A stretch of 64,000 nucleotides of DNA from Chiua virens. Its lineage: Eukaryota; Basidiomycota; Agaricomycetes; Boletales; Boletaceae. The position numbers and the translations under genes are program-made. Of this stretch, positions 9,723 to 22,501 are shown piece by piece (the first letter of the stretch is position 1; each line of letters starts with the position of its first letter). The notes beneath the pieces are model-generated. The model made no database searches. It saw only the letters and a program-made list of their open reading frames with translations, and was not told the DNA's origin. The stretch lies in assembly GCA_019787685.1 (NCBI GenBank), contig JAHNUO010000021.1, forward strand, positions 482,443 to 546,442, read 5' to 3'.

Positions 9723-10493
9723 AGGCGCACGCACGTGGTGTCAGACGCTTACAGGGACTGGCCAAAGTTCGAAGGTCCACATCCTATGCCAACATGTTCA
9801 CATCTACAGCAACCACTAACATAACCACTCTCAACACAGTGTCCAATCCAGACACTGATCGTACTACTTGTACTAGCCTAGACTCAGAGAACCGACTATC
9901 CCTACTAGGCCCAGACTCTCCTCGTCTGGGTCACACTGCCCCAGAAGACTGTGAACGTCTCGAAGCACTGGCATGTGCTCAGATTGATGACCAAAAGGCT
10001 GCTGAGAGTGAGCTACTCAGGTATGAGATGGATACTGGTACGGTGATGAGTGGTGATGTGTCGGAACACAGTGTTGATCTTGTCTGCTTCTGGGAGGTAC
10101 ATGGTTTCTTAGTCTTCATTCACACAACTAACAAGAATCTCTCAGCGGCATGAGCATACTTACCCATTACTCTTTCGGGTGGCTATGGATGTACTTCCTG
10201 CACAGGCGTCATCGGTGCCTTGTGAACATGTCTTTTCGTCGAGCAAGGAAACTTGCACATTGCGTCGGAATAATCTTGGCCCAGAGCTAATGGAAGCACT
10301 ACAGGTTCTCAAGTTCAAGTACAAACAGGAACACCTTTCTTTTACCTCGGATCTCATTGCAAACCCACTTGACTATAGTATTACTGAGTTGACAGACTAT
10401 GCTTCATGTGAATTGATTGCTACGGGTAACTTTGAAGAACTAAATGATTTGATTTGCAACTGTACTAGTAGTAGCGACAACCAGCAGATCTAG
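8574..10493 (+). pseudogene. hAT transposase, 3' half (right copy, with dimerisation domain)
   Basis: Second copy of the hAT 3' half, this time complete to its stop codon. Exons read CFPHVVNIA, WWSSTFNMIDR, then after an intron (9416-9470) LNPTMKFTWMKQHW and AWKWMLEA, a low-complexity Ser/Thr linker, and after an intron (10097-10145) ERHEHTYPLLFRVAMDVLPAQ, the Ser-Ser-X-Pro-Cys-Glu block and LRRNNLGPELMEALQVLKF. The last part is the hAT C-terminal dimerisation domain, which holds transposase subunits together. The final exon ends at 10493. It has no 5' half in cis on this strand: an LTR lies directly upstream. It is a fragment, but its C-terminal coding sequence looks well preserved. Confidence 0.85.
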
Positions 10494-10648
10494 TTATTTA
10501 TTCTTAATACTATTGGCTGGGAAATGCCGGCTCAGTTCTTGCCCACTTCGAACCCACTTCGAAGTGCACTTCGTCTCACTTCGAAAAAACGAACTATAAC
10601 GAAGTGCCACTTCGAGTTCACTTCAGTTCAGTTCGCGGCAACACTACC
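10494..10648 (+). repeat. hAT 3' subterminal repeats and probable element end
   Basis: Directly after the transposase stop comes a cluster of ACTTCG / CGAAGT hexamers in both orientations (about 10544-10625). Such arrays are the transposase-binding zone of hAT elements. The run ends with GCGGCAACACTAC near 10648, a plausible terminal inverted repeat. The 5' partner terminus is not in the window, so the exact end is unproven. Confidence 0.55.
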
Positions 10649-10740
10649 GCGGGCGAAACATCAAATTCAGCCATCGACAGAACTGGAAACTAATCTTGAT
10701 ATTCGGTAATACATATATCTCAACATTTAGGCCTATGCTA

Positions 10741-13700
10741 AATATTGATCTAGCCGTTGTGTTAGTAATGTCCGTGCCGGCTGGTCGCTATTACGTTGCA
10801 TCTCGTCACTTCAAACTCTCACAATTCTACGATGACATGTTTTCCTCCATTGGTGGGGTGTGTCCGATATCAATCGTTTGTGGTGCTTGGAATATTACTG
10901 ACGTATGGAGCTAGATTCTTGCACACTTCATCATCCAAGGCGAATCACGCCTCCATCGCTGCTTCAATAACGTTGACGTTTCCGACAACGCCGTGAACGA
11001 CATTAAGACTCTGCAGAAGCTTGTGAAGGTTGGAGATGCATGCCACACTCGCGAAGATCACATCTGACGCAACAAGTCTTTACCGTTCATTCAAGGATGC
11101 AACGCCTCTCCCCGGTGCAATCAAGGAAGGCCTGCGCGAGAAGCTCGACATTGCCTTTGATAAGGCATTTAATATCTCCCACATTGCGTCTTACACGATA
11201 GGTCGAAATCCTGAACATGATGCAACGTTAGCTGAAGCCTGGCCCGAGTACACCAAACATGTCATTTTTGGCGTTAAAGAATACATCGATGATCTTCGCA
11301 CGACCGGCGTCCTTGATGATGACAGCTCAGATCTCAGTTTGTCCTTGGATGAGAAAATGGTGATTGTGTCGTTTGCTGACTTGATTTCAGGTATCATCTT
11401 GGTTCACCCCTTACGTCTACCTCGTCAAAGCTCATGGACGCGAATGGTTACCCGGTTCAGCCAGTGCGGACATGATCCGTGCCATACTCGGACACCCATC
11501 CCTTAACACCGAGAATCGCGACCTCGCCGTCCACGCAGTATGTTCATACACCTTGAGATCCCTGGTACCAGGATCGATCTCATCCACATACAGATTTGCA
11601 AGGTCTTCCTCGAAGTTTTTGAGGTGTTCCTTGCTCTTGAAATCGAATTGACATCTCGAACAATCCCTCCTCGTCCTGAAAGCGTTAAGGACATTGCAAG
11701 CTACTTCTCTCTCGCTGAGAAGAAGAGGCCGAACGTAAAACGCAAGGCGAAATCGATGGACAATGAGACCGAGGGCGAAGAGGAAGAAGACGGACCGTTA
11801 TCTGACGAGCTTGAACAGGTCGACAAACTCACGCCAGAACAGCTGAAGAAACTCACTGCCGAGGCCGATATTGCGAAAACGATCATTCTCAGCGTCGTCA
11901 ACAAAAGCCTCGTGAAGTACGCGGCCGTATCCGACCTTCACGACAGCTGGAGGCGTCAATCCGTTATTCCGACCGACATCAATCCAAACTCCTTCCGCGG
12001 TCAACACATGCTCAATTTTCATACATTCGAATGGGGTTGGAAAGCTCCAGGGAGTCGTCCCCGTGTCCACGGCCAGCTCGCGCAGCTCACTATTCTTGAA
12101 CACGAGATCGTTCAGTTTTATCGCAAACCTCTCCTTCTTGAATCTCAGTCAGCTGCTTTTCTTCGTGCCGCAATCGAACAAGTCACTGTTCCCTATCGCC
12201 GCACCACGCCTCTGTCTCGTCAGTCCCACTTGACCAAACAACCACCAAAGCCTGTTGTTCCCCTCGATCCTCCTCCATTTGAGTGGCCAGACCATCTCGA
12301 TCACGCCTCTCTGCAACCTGCGGCAATAACATTCTCCCTCACTGGCTGGCGCTGCACAAAGAAATCCAAACGCACCTCAAGCAGACCAACGTGCTGCAAC
12401 GTGCAATCAACTTGATTCAAGATACACGCTTTGCATGGGCAGATCAAACGGGGGCAATCGAACTGCGAGACAAACCAAGCTTGGATCTCGACGTCCAGAA
12501 TGCGTTGAAGAATCTCATCACAGTCAGTCGTTACTCAGATTCGTGCATAATTTACCGATTTCATGCTTGCATTTTATTTAGGCCATAGACGTCAATGCGT
12601 ACCGTCAGCGCACCAGGAAAAAGAAGGTGACGTTGAGAACAAAGATTCCAGAACAGGAACGTTTCAAGGTTTCTTATCGTGATGCTGACGTGAAGGATCA
12701 CAAGTCTGGTGACATCAGATCTCAATTCGTTCTCAAGCCTGCCGACGAGAGTGATGGAGACAGCGAGCAACACGATGACGTCGAACATCACGACCATGAA
12801 GATGACGAAGATGGGCATGACGAGGAGGACCAGGACGAAGCTGTCAACAAGAATCTCGATAAGGCGACGCTCGACGACCTTCACAGTGTACCATCAGACT
12901 CAGAGCAGGCACACTTGTCCAATGCAGGTGAGAATGATTTCAATAATTCTCTTGAAAAATGCGCCGAAAATCTCGTTAGCTGCCGCACAGCTGTCGGATG
13001 AGAGTGTATGTCTGGACGACCCTTTCTCTCATGCCCAGATGCCAACCCCATCCCAATCTGAGCCGGAGCCTGGCATTCCCAGTCGTGAAGTGGGTTGCGA
13101 TCCCGAAGATGTTATATCGTTGGAGCTTGTTGCTGATCCTCCGAAACCAACCCCTCGGGGCGAAGGTACGTGCATCTTTTTTTTTTTTTTTTCATTCGCC
13201 ATGTCCACATTTTGGCCTCGTCCCTTCTTGTACACCTCTCGACACCGACCCTTTCATCACACAATTCTAACGACTCCCATTTTATGCACATGTCATTGAC
13301 CCGACTGCATTTTCGTTTCATCCAGATCCTCATACATGTGAGTATTTGGGTCACGACGTTCCAAGAGATATGCGTATGAGACCATGAAATTTCATTATCA
13401 GCTATCCGAAGGTTACAAAACCCCACAAACCATATCAAAGGTGTATCTCAATCCAGGTCGTAGTTTGTATAAATGTTTACCATCTATTTGAAGGCGACAA
13501 CAGTTACACGATGGGCGTTGATGATGGTGGTGAGTCCAAATGCGCAAACCGTGCACTAACTACATTTTGGGCTGCTTGACTTTTAGAACCAACGAAAAAT
13601 AACCGCAAGCGCACTTCTTCCCGTTCCAACGTGTTTTCATCACCCGAAGGGAAAGGCAAAGATGGTCCGCCATTCTCATTCATCACCATTTGGCTGACGT

Positions 13701-13867
13701 AATGTTAAGTCACTATTTCGGTAGCTGGTCGTCGCCGCAAGCCCACGAAGCGCAACCGTGTTGAAGAACCGACTGTTCCGGTTGATCAGCCCACGACGCC
13801 TCCCAACAGTTATGACAGGATGCTGGACGCGTTTACACCGTCCCAACCACAGGGGGAGATTGCTTGA
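10741..13867 (+). CDS. Unrecognised multi-exon gene (possibly broken at its 5' end)
   Basis: A plus-strand gene assembled from several open stretches joined by short introns. I do not recognise the protein. Visible parts are a hydrophobic N-terminal exon (VASRHFKLSQFYDDMF), a helical segment (ILAHFIIQGESRLHRC), an exon with LREKLDIAFDKAF, a long exon (about 11631-12415) with a strongly acidic stretch, an exon with WLALHKEIQTHLKQTNVLQR, and a His/Asp/Glu-rich tail (about 12740-12850). The last exon is basic and ends in a stop at 13865-13867. Near 11036-11050 the frame seems to slip by one base, which could be a mutation or a missed intron. The 5' end abuts the hAT end at about 10648, so the start may be lost. 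It is co-oriented with the next gene 400 bp downstream. Exon limits are approximate. Confidence 0.45.
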
Positions 13868-14265
13868 ACCGTTCTCGTTGTTTGATTGTCTTGATACTAG
13901 TCCGTGTACGACCATCAAATTGACCGAATTCGTGGTGTGTTGCTCCACTATTGAATAAGTCCTGAACCGTGCCAGGGCCTCACAACCTGTCGTTCTGAAT
14001 TCAATACAATGTCAATACATGCCAAACAAGCTTGACTGACTGACACGGTCGTGCGTCGCTTCCGTTCCTAAACCACCTTTTCACACTGGCAGTGTCACAC
14101 CGTCACCGACTCACTGACTCACTGAGGGCCCGTCTACCTATCGCCTTGGCACGATCGATATTTGTATTTGTTCTTGGTTCGTATTTCCTTTCCCTCAGCC
14201 CTACGGCCAGCCTGTCCTTGCTTCACCTTGCATCCAGCTCGCATCGCTTCACAAAGCGTCTCTAG
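13868..14265. other. Intergenic region between two unrecognised genes
   Basis: About 400 bp with several CACTGAC/GACTGAC-type short repeats near 14030-14120 and a pyrimidine-rich stretch before the next ATG. No gene and no clear TATA box were seen. Confidence 0.4.
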
Positions 14266-17200
14266 TATGCCTGACCCGAACGAGAACATTATTGAGAAGT
14301 ACAGCTTTCTTTTGATATTTGCGTCTATATCCATTGAAGTGAAGGTAGCTCTTCAGCGTTCAATGAAAATGGCCTCGAAAACGTTGACGAAGGCATCCGA
14401 GATGCGCCATTCCGTCATGCTCTTCTTCCACAGCAGCTCCAGACAAGCGATGCGTGTTCTCAGGATGAGCTACACGCAGCCCTCTATTCCTCGGAATCCA
14501 TGGACGACAACTTCGCCGCTCGGTTTTTCAACATGCCCGTCAAAACGACCAAGCTGAGCTCCCTCAGGAACATAGCACAGCGCAAGGACAAGAGAACCGC
14601 ATATGCTTTGCTTCGCAGTCGCCGTGTTTTAAAGCTCGACGAAGAATTTATTCTCGACCACAATGGCCCGGACACAGTCCCTCGTATCGGTCCCCATTTC
14701 TGGGACTTCAGTCTTATCGTTGGCCATAGTATTGGATTACACGCCGCACTTCCTGTTACATGCGCAGATGCGACATGGCACTGCGAACTCAACTTCAATC
14801 GTCCATATACTCTCTGGCCCACCGCTGATGTTCCGTACCTTCCGTTTGATCCAACGGGACGTATGATGTATATTGGCACTCGCCGTCAAGAGAACATGTG
14901 GCTCGCACTTGTTCCCAAGACCTACACCGATCCCGATCATCTCGACAATGTCTCTGGTCGTTATCCTCGGCTCAACGCATCCACAACAGCACTCGCGAGA
15001 AAGCACTCGCTGATGATTATCATGTTTTTCGCATGGGCGTTCCACAAGCTTCGTCTTCAGGATATCCATTGTGAGACGAAGTATCCAGAACCACTGACTC
15101 AAGAATCTCTGTCGCTGTCGACGGAAATCTTGTAAGTTCATTTCTGGTGTGGATTTACGTTTCGGGAGGCGCCCTGCTTGCGCATATCTGTGGACACATG
15201 CCGATTGGGTGCTGTGTATATACATCCCTCCATTCGTACAATTTGAGTGCCTCCACAGCAGGAGTACTTGAACTAATTCTCTACTTTTAGACGTCGCTTG
15301 GGCGATAATTCCTCGCGCGTCATAACCCTCAGGCTGCTTGACCTCAGACACCTGCAACACGTCATGATCAACCACTGGAACGATTGGGTCGCCCAGGCAC
15401 CTCAAGCATGGAAAAACGATGGATGGCTTACGTCAGTTATTCCCATCTGTGTCACCATACGCTACGGTCAGAACCAGCACCTCGCACTTAGTCAACAGAC
15501 CAATGATGCAGAACGAAACGTCTGGCAAAACGACCACGACTATACCAACATCCGACAGATAACATTTGCGATTGCAACGCATATAAGGTACACGATTCAT
15601 GAAGAGCTCATTCAGACGCTCGATCGTTAATGGCCCGTTTTGTTAATATAGCTGGACAGATGTCAAGTCATGGGAGCCACGCAGCGTAAACGACATCATC
15701 ACTTTGCGCCCCATTCTTTATAACGCTCCAGATGATGACCCAGAACGTTCCGCTGTGGATCTTCACACCTTGGACCTCTTGGATGAAGACAACTATGAAA
15801 TCAACGTTTACGATGCCAACGGATTTCGTGTTCCAAGGCGTACGCCATCCAACGATTCAGAGACTTGTGGGGCCTTGCTCAATCTTCGTGAAGCCTACCA
15901 ACTTTTCACCCCTTCGGATGTGGTCAACGCTGTGGACGACCCTAGTCCCTCGTTTTCGCCATACCCCCAAGCTTTCCTGAAAGACGTTGGCAACCTTCAG
16001 TCATCCTCAATTCCTTTCAAGTTTCAGGAGTTTCTCAGCAGGATCAACAATCAGATTACCCCTCAAAATATCCTACCTCGCATTGCGGAAGATGACTTGA
16101 GCGATGACGATATTCCACGCGTTGCGCCTGTGCTCCGCGGACATGGCTGTCAGATCTACAACGTACTCTCACATAGGGTCCGTGATGCTGCGAAGTTTCA
16201 TCCAGTACAGCTAGGAATGGTCACCGCTGCGCTTTCTGGATCAAAAACGTTGTCCTATGCAGCTGCCAATAGATGGAGACAGCGCACTGACTCCTGCGAT
16301 CATCATCTACCTTATGACCGCTATGTTGCCAAGGTGGCCGACGATAACCAACCAGACGCGTTGCGTTTCGAGAACGTATACACAGTAGATGTTCAGCGCA
16401 TGCGACCAGAACATAGGAATGGCAGGTGAGATTTGTTTTCCACAGCTTCATCGTTTTCGTTTCTAATCTTGTTCTACCACAAGGTCTATATACGATCTCA
16501 TCCTCTTACCTCTCACAAGAGGATGGCTCCATCCGTCAGTTCTCACAGCGATCAAGCCTTGCATTGTCGTCATCAAAAGCAATGTATGCAACGTTCCATC
16601 AATCGTTCCGTCATCCACACTCACGTTTATCCATAAGATCATCCCACGCATCTATGAATGGACGAGCTACCCTATCGCTTGTCTCATCGACCATTTCTGG
16701 ACTGCGTGGAAAGGTCACATCGAAGATGAATTGCCTGTCCCACCATTCGTTATCGAATCGGTCGCAATGCTTGAACGCACGCTCAATTTCGCTCACACCG
16801 GAAATGCTCAAGTACTTTGTCGCGGTCTTATGGGCCCTGCTTTCTTATCTTTGGGAATCGTGAACGACGGATTCCCTTGTATATCAGACAACTTCATTTG
16901 TCATGGCTCCATGGCAATGGGCAAGCTCGTTGTTGTGATCGATGGTTGGCCCGTTGATAAGAAAACTCGCCGCCCATTGACGGCATCTCGAAGGGTTCAA
17001 CAGCTGACGTTCGGAAATACTTATTACGAAGTAAGTGTGAGCATGGCCGCTTTTATTTAGCTGACCCGATCCATATTAGGCTTACGAAGCGCGCTTTACC
17101 ATTATGGTCGGTATCCACCAAATCCCGGAGGATTTTTACAGACACGTCTTGAATCCTACCATGCGTCGTGCATGTTATGCCGCCGACATCGCCATGCGCA

Positions 17201-18685
17201 CTTACATTGGTGATGTCAAGAATCTTATCCAACGCTCAGTTATGGAAGAGCTGAAGCCAGCGCTGACGTCCGAAGATCCAGAGACTCGCCAGCTAGCGAA
17301 TGATCGATTAACCGGTCTCCAATGCTGGGAAGATCAGCAATATCCGCTCTCTTTATCGCGCACTGCCGTCTCATCGTTGATGCGCGCCCTCATCCCTCAT
17401 GATCGAGCAACGGTAGAAATTACGCGCTCTGATCTTGGCAGACAATCGCTATCATTCTTTGTCAATCGAATCCTTTCCCAATGTGCGGATCCATCTCCCC
17501 GCCGAAAGCCTCCATGCATTGCTGGCGGTAACTTCCGTGCCGTCATGATGGCTGCGATCGAGGAGATCAAGAAGATTGCGTCGCGTTCTAGGGTACCCGC
17601 TGCCGACGTGGAGAAGTTTATCAAGCAAGCCATTGGTCAGACGTGCATCGAGCACAAGATAGGTCACATTCCGTGGACTGCCAACGTTGGTGGAAACAAC
17701 CAAGTCACGACCATTGTCCACAACGTCTGGCTTGTCATTGATTCCATTCCACCTCCGAACTCCTCATTGGCTGCTCCTTATCTAGCCCCTCAAGCGTCCT
17801 TCCAAGCACGGGCACAACGCAGTTCCGAGACCATGATTCTCAATGATCCTGCCGGTGAATGGTCAGCATTGGATGTACGCCTCACCAGCTTCTACAACGT
17901 CTTGCACAAGACTGCCCCGCCGCTCGAACTCTCTCTCTCGAACGTCATCACCAATCAGAAAGACAACGATCTCACAAGACAAGCATATAGCTATGCCATC
18001 AATGCATTCAATGGTGCTCTCCCACTTCACCAACTTGCGTTGATCGCCGGGATTGTCTTTGCAGGCCTTACACCTTCAGTTTATGTCGATGACAAGAACA
18101 AATCTGCGGCGCCTTCGGATCTCAACCGTCTCGCTTTATTCGTGAAAAGCCTTCGCTGGGCGTGCAAACCCAACAAAAAGGGAAGCAAGGACAAGGTGCT
18201 ATTCGTTGTTATGGTCACTGTCTTCGTCATTTCGTACCTCGATCCCAATTCTCCTATTCGCATTGCACTCAACATGGACAGTGACACTCGAGGAATCTCT
18301 GCATGGCTTGAAAAGCATCGTGGGCATTTCATGTTGTTCTCCTTTACCGCAACCTTAGCACTTTGCAGGTTCGAAAGGAATTACTTTACTTGCTCTATGT
18401 CGCCTCGGACTTGCACGCCCTTTGACAGCCTGCATTCTCAGTTCGGCGCGCTGGAAGCGCGATGTCATCGCAATCAACAATGATCAGATCAATGCCTTAC
18501 ATCACGACATCGTAACGTACATTCGCAACAACGCAATGTACGGCTGCTACGATGCCATCGTGTGGTGGTTGGGCCATCAGACTGCGGAAATTCTTTGTTC
18601 GAATGGTTTCTTGACTAAACGGCAGGGCATTCCTACCCCAACTGCCTCTGAAATAGTTGGTAGGAAGCATGCATTGGACGATTAG
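14266..18685 (+). CDS. Large unrecognised multi-exon gene
   Basis: A long plus-strand gene of at least seven exons, probably over 1100 residues, ending at 18685. I do not recognise the family. Coding exons include 14500-15135 (core with RRVLKLDEEFILDHNG and WPTADVPYLPFDP), 15298-15590, 15650-16427 (LRGHGCQIYNVLSHRVRDA), 16500-17030 (FVIESVAMLERTLNFAHTGN and SMAMGKLVVVIDGWPVD), 17080-18320 (the longest exon, with a basic region followed by SYLDPNSPIRIALNMD) and a last exon with ALHHDIVTYIRNNAMYGCYD. Introns at 15134 and 15589 have normal GT-AG ends. There are no transmembrane helices or known catalytic motifs that I can see. It is convergent with the gene at 18904-20332. Long uninterrupted exons and the lack of stops suggest it is or recently was functional. 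It could be a host gene or transposon cargo. Confidence 0.55.
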
Positions 18686-18903
18686 CTAGATGTAGATAGT
18701 CAGAAGATTTTGGAATGAATTTTGTGGTTCGTGTGTTCACGGAGTCGGGGATTGGCGACTCTGCTCGCCGCTACGATTGTTTACCCTATCCGAGTCACAG
18801 CAGGACATGAAATCATAGCATAGTATTTCGTCTAAGTACACAGTAGATTTTTTTCTACAACTACTCATTTCTGAAACAAAGAACCTGACAGTACAAATCA
18901 AAA

Positions 18904-20332
18904 CTAGAGAGAACCGGGAAGAATATCCAGCAAGTTGTGACAAGCCAGTTCCTGCATGGGTCTCGGAACATTTTCTTGTGGGAGCGAACAAGCGAGAATG
19001 TCACGAAAGCTCGCGTTATTGGTGTCATAGATATTCTTGAGATCGGACATCTTTCGCTCGGACAAGATAGTTAACGGACGGTTACGGACGTAGCACGTCT
19101 GCAACACCAGAATTACCTGGGATTATAAGACTCGAGTCGGAAAACGTCACACAAAGATTGACTCACGAACGAACACACGAGATTGGTCGTGTGGGTAGAA
19201 GACGTCTCAGGGAGACGATATTGAAAAGTCCCATCGCCAGCACGAATGCGGTCGTATATGCCAAAAGAAGTGTTCGGTGAAGCAGGATCGGTAATTCCGT
19301 CGATCAATGGTCCAATGTTGCGAAGCGCGAGGGTCATTGTGCGCCGTGCCTCAGCCCCGGTGAAAAACGTGCCCTAAGAAAACGAATGTCGAGCGTTTGT
19401 CGCGGACAAGCAAACGAACATACCATGGAGCTCTGGGATTCGAGTGTGTCATGAAAAAAGCTATAAGTCATGATGCCTTGGTGGGTGACCAGATTGGTAA
19501 GCTGGCGTGCTCGAACAACCGAATTGCCAGGAACATCCTGGGGGCAGATTATGGCCGCAATGTTGCGGGCCGCTTCCAACCACGCGGCATATATGACACG
19601 GGGGGTATCAGCTGCGATCTAAGTTGGCATTACATCGAGTTCAAGGGGAGAAACTCGTTTACCTAGCATTTCAACCAAGGCGCCAAGGAATTCCGGAACG
19701 TTGATACGGGTCCGTATATCGACATCACGTATCGTAACCACACCTGCGCGTGTATGTAGCATACTATTCGACGAACGAATGAAACACTTACGATCCTCGA
19801 GAACGTTTCCTTCAAGGAGCATCTCTTCGTATGCTAACTGAATGAAGGCGACAGTATCTTCCGATCGCCGTTGACGGAAAGCTCGGAAGGAGTCCGTACC
19901 GATACGAGAAACATAGCGCAGGAGAAGCCTCTTGCAGAGTTGGGCCCAACCGTTCACTTCAAATCCGTGGAGCAAGAGGATCAAAGGGGCTATATTTATC
20001 GTAGTTACTTCGGAAACCAGTAGACTTGGGTGATTCGACTTACTTGGATAATTGTCTACAAACGCCATTGCGCTGTTATTCACGTCTTCTTGCGATACAA
20101 TGTCGACTCCGGGGTGGGGCATCACATCATTGAACTCGTCGACGTCATGCTCGTCCTCCTGAAGCGTAGTACCATAAGACGCGGGGAGTTCCTCGATAAT
20201 TTCGCTGAGCATTGCCGCCATGGTGTTCGCGTTCCCTTGGCTTAGGAGGAAAAACGAGTGATCGAGTGCATCTGGGTCAACAATGTTCATGTGGGTAGGA
20301 TAAGCTTCGACGGCGGGAGGATGGATAGACAT
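18904..20332 (-). CDS. Unrecognised multi-exon gene, convergent with the large gene
   Basis: Minus-strand gene of about six exons starting at the ATG at 20332 and ending at 18904. The N-terminal exon is acidic (DHSFFLLSQGNANTMAAML, then a Glu/Asp-rich stretch). Later exons give LILLLHGFEVNGWAQLCKRL, GVVTIRDVDIRTRINVPEFL, RVIYAAWLEAARNIAAIICP, ALRNIGPLIDGI and a last exon ending DLKNIYDTNNASFRD...ILPGSL. Introns are short with normal borders. I do not recognise a domain; the protein looks helical and soluble. It lies tail-to-tail with the 14266-18685 gene with only about 220 bp between stops, so the two 3' ends may overlap as transcripts. A TATA-like box lies about 60 bp upstream of the ATG. 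Confidence 0.55.
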
Positions 20333-20387
20333 CGTAGGGCGGACTCGAACTCGGAATTGGTCGAGTGGTTTGCGACATCGTGGGGGT

Positions 20388-20395
20388 GTTTTTAT
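20388..20395 (-). promoter_or_regulatory. TATA-like box upstream of the minus-strand gene
   Basis: TATAAAAA on the minus strand, about 56-63 bp upstream of the ATG at 20332. Position and sequence fit a core promoter element. Confidence 0.45.
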
Positions 20396-20860
20396 ACGTA
20401 GAAAAGTGACCGTATGATCATCTCCAGTGGCCCAGTAACTGGCATGAACACGAGAGACGCTGACTCATCCCAACTAGAAAGGCCTTTCAGTGAATCAACA
20501 GCGTGGAGTGTCTCGATGGGGTTGTTGACGACCTCAAGTTCGTCTGTATTGGGAAGAAATCCGACTGAGAAGCATGTCGTGGACAATGCGACAATGTTAG
20601 ACTCACCAAGTTAACTGCCAATCGGTCCCTGGAGTCATCCGGGAGTACGAGATCGAAGACGATTTGATCAACGCTTTAGTAAGGAGTCCAATGCGATGGG
20701 CTTAGCCTAGGGGCTCATCTTAGATGTAGTACATCTCTATACAATACGGTAACGTAGTACCTATAGCATCGATTCAGAGAAGTCAATTCTATATAACTAG
20801 TAAGCGAACAGCAAATGGAAACGGTGTACTTAAATGCCGCACCTTGTCCCAATATTAGCG
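20396..20860. other. Intergenic region, no gene seen
   Basis: About 465 bp upstream of the convergent gene's promoter. Short open frames overlap here but none has a recognisable domain or splice logic. Confidence 0.4.
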
Positions 20861-21916
20861 TCAGTGTCTCACTGTCTGTTTCACACTGACATGCTTCTCT
20901 GACGGAGGGGTGGAGACTGCTGTTTGTAACGATGATCATGATGACGGCAGTTGCCCAGTGCTACAAAGTGACCACCAAACAATGTCACGTGAGAGCTAAA
21001 CTCGCCTCACGTGTTTGGGACGGAACTTCTGGGAATTTGACCGCTCCATTTGCCGTCGTCGCCTCTCGCCCAAGTCACCTCCTGGCCACCTGTCGCGATG
21101 CAATGCGTTCGGGACGCTCTGGGACATTGTGGACGTCGCTATTATCGATCTGGTCGCCCCATTTGCCTTCAGCCCAACTCAACTCAACTTGGACCTCACA
21201 AGTGGCCTCCTCAGGGGCCCTATTTATCTCAATGTAGTGCGCTCGTTTCAATCACGAGGTCCAATGCAACAATCATCGGTGCGTGGAAACATTGGAGTGC
21301 GAAAACAATGTCACGTGAGAGCTAAACTCGCTTGTCTGCATGCACGGTGCGGACAAAGATGATGGATGGTTCTTTGTCGGCGTGAAGTTCCTCATATCCA
21401 TCGGAAGTGATATGAGTGGGGCGGGCAACGACAAACGCAATGTACTGTCGCATGTGCCCCCCACGCAGAGACTCGCCATGAGTTGATGAGCCGCCGATCG
21501 ACCTCGCACGCACTTATTGCATTAAATTTTCATTTGTTAAATTAAATAGTTATTCACGGGCAGACTTGAATAGAACTTGAATGAATCAATGAAATTTACA
21601 AGAATACGATAGTCACCGTCGGCCCTAAATGTTAGCCCCAATGTGAATCACGAATATCAAGTTGGGGCGAACACTTATGCGTCCTAAACTTGAAGCTTCA
21701 ACTAGTTACAAATGTGAATAATAAACTCTCTAAGCTTAGGATAGGTCTGAACGTGAATACCGAGTAATAAACTTTAAAGACCGGGCCGCCCATTCCCGAA
21801 CTTGGAGTTTATTGTTCACGTTTGGAAGCCCGAACAGTAAACTAAACTCTATATTCGGGATTCACGTCGGGGCTAACATTTAGGTTCATCCTAAAGAAAC
21901 CACTGTGAGACACTGA
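20861..21916. mobile_element. Possible non-autonomous TIR element (about 1.06 kb)
   Basis: Ends pair as inverted repeats: TCAGTGTCTCACTGT (20861-20875) and the complement ACTGTGAGACACTGA (21902-21916), 14 of 15 matching. The interior has no convincing gene. It contains a 27-nt direct repeat (20979-21005 and 21305-21331) centred on TCACGTGA, and a second inverted-repeat element at 21624-21884. No target duplication could be fixed. A 27-nt sequence just inside the left end (20878-20904, GTTTCACACTG...) recurs at 22007-22033. Confidence 0.4.
21624..21884. mobile_element. MITE with ~34-bp terminal inverted repeats
   Basis: A 261-bp AT-rich element whose ends are inverted copies: CCTAAATGTTAGCCCC then GTGAATC..CGAATAT on the left, matched by ATATTCG, GATTCAC and GGGGCTAACATTTAGG on the right, with about three mismatches over 34 bp. 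It has no coding capacity. It lies inside the larger inverted-repeat element 20861-21916. Confidence 0.65.
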
Positions 21917-22501
21917 CAGTTGAGTCACTCACTCAGTGTAATGCCGTACTAATTGTCAGTACGTACTGAGTGTCTGCTTCACAAGTCAGAGTATCAGACT
22001 GTGTCGGTTTCACACTGACATGCTTCTCTGACGCTGTCACAATGCCAGCCTGACCACGCGGTTACGGCACCGCACGCCCGTAGTACTACTAGTGACTATA
22101 CTTGAAGCGGAACACTCCAAGTCTGACTGGTGACCGCTGAGTGCTCCCTCCCGTTCGCAGTGCCTGGATTTCCTCCCCTTGACCACCAAACACAAGATCG
22201 GCGTCACGTCCGAGTTACTTGCCATCTTCGAAGCAAACCAATACACTGCCCTCGATGGAACCCCTGATCAGTAAGTGGGCATGAACTTTCCCTAGGCTAC
22301 GTAGTAACGTAATTGATTTGTAATCATTCGTCGCCGTGTCAGATTGTCAGTCTCTCGCTACCGTGCTTCTCTGACGTGAAACAGGATCTGATAAGCATGA
22401 CTCGGTAATTTCAGCACAGGAATTGAAACTCAGTTTCATTTATAACAATTCAAGCACACCATTCTAACGTACTGCAATTCACGACAAGACCTACCTCCGC
22501 T
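21917..22501. other. Repeat-bearing intergenic region
   Basis: Contains the second copy of the 27-nt GTTTCACACTG repeat (22007-22033) and a diverged third relative near 22340-22375. No supported gene before the ATG at 22502. Confidence 0.4.

Noticed and set aside
11470..11540. GHPSLNTENRD in the first unrecognised gene as a tyrosine-recombinase box
   Set aside because: No Tyr at the right spacing and no Arg boxes nearby, so the likeness is accidental.
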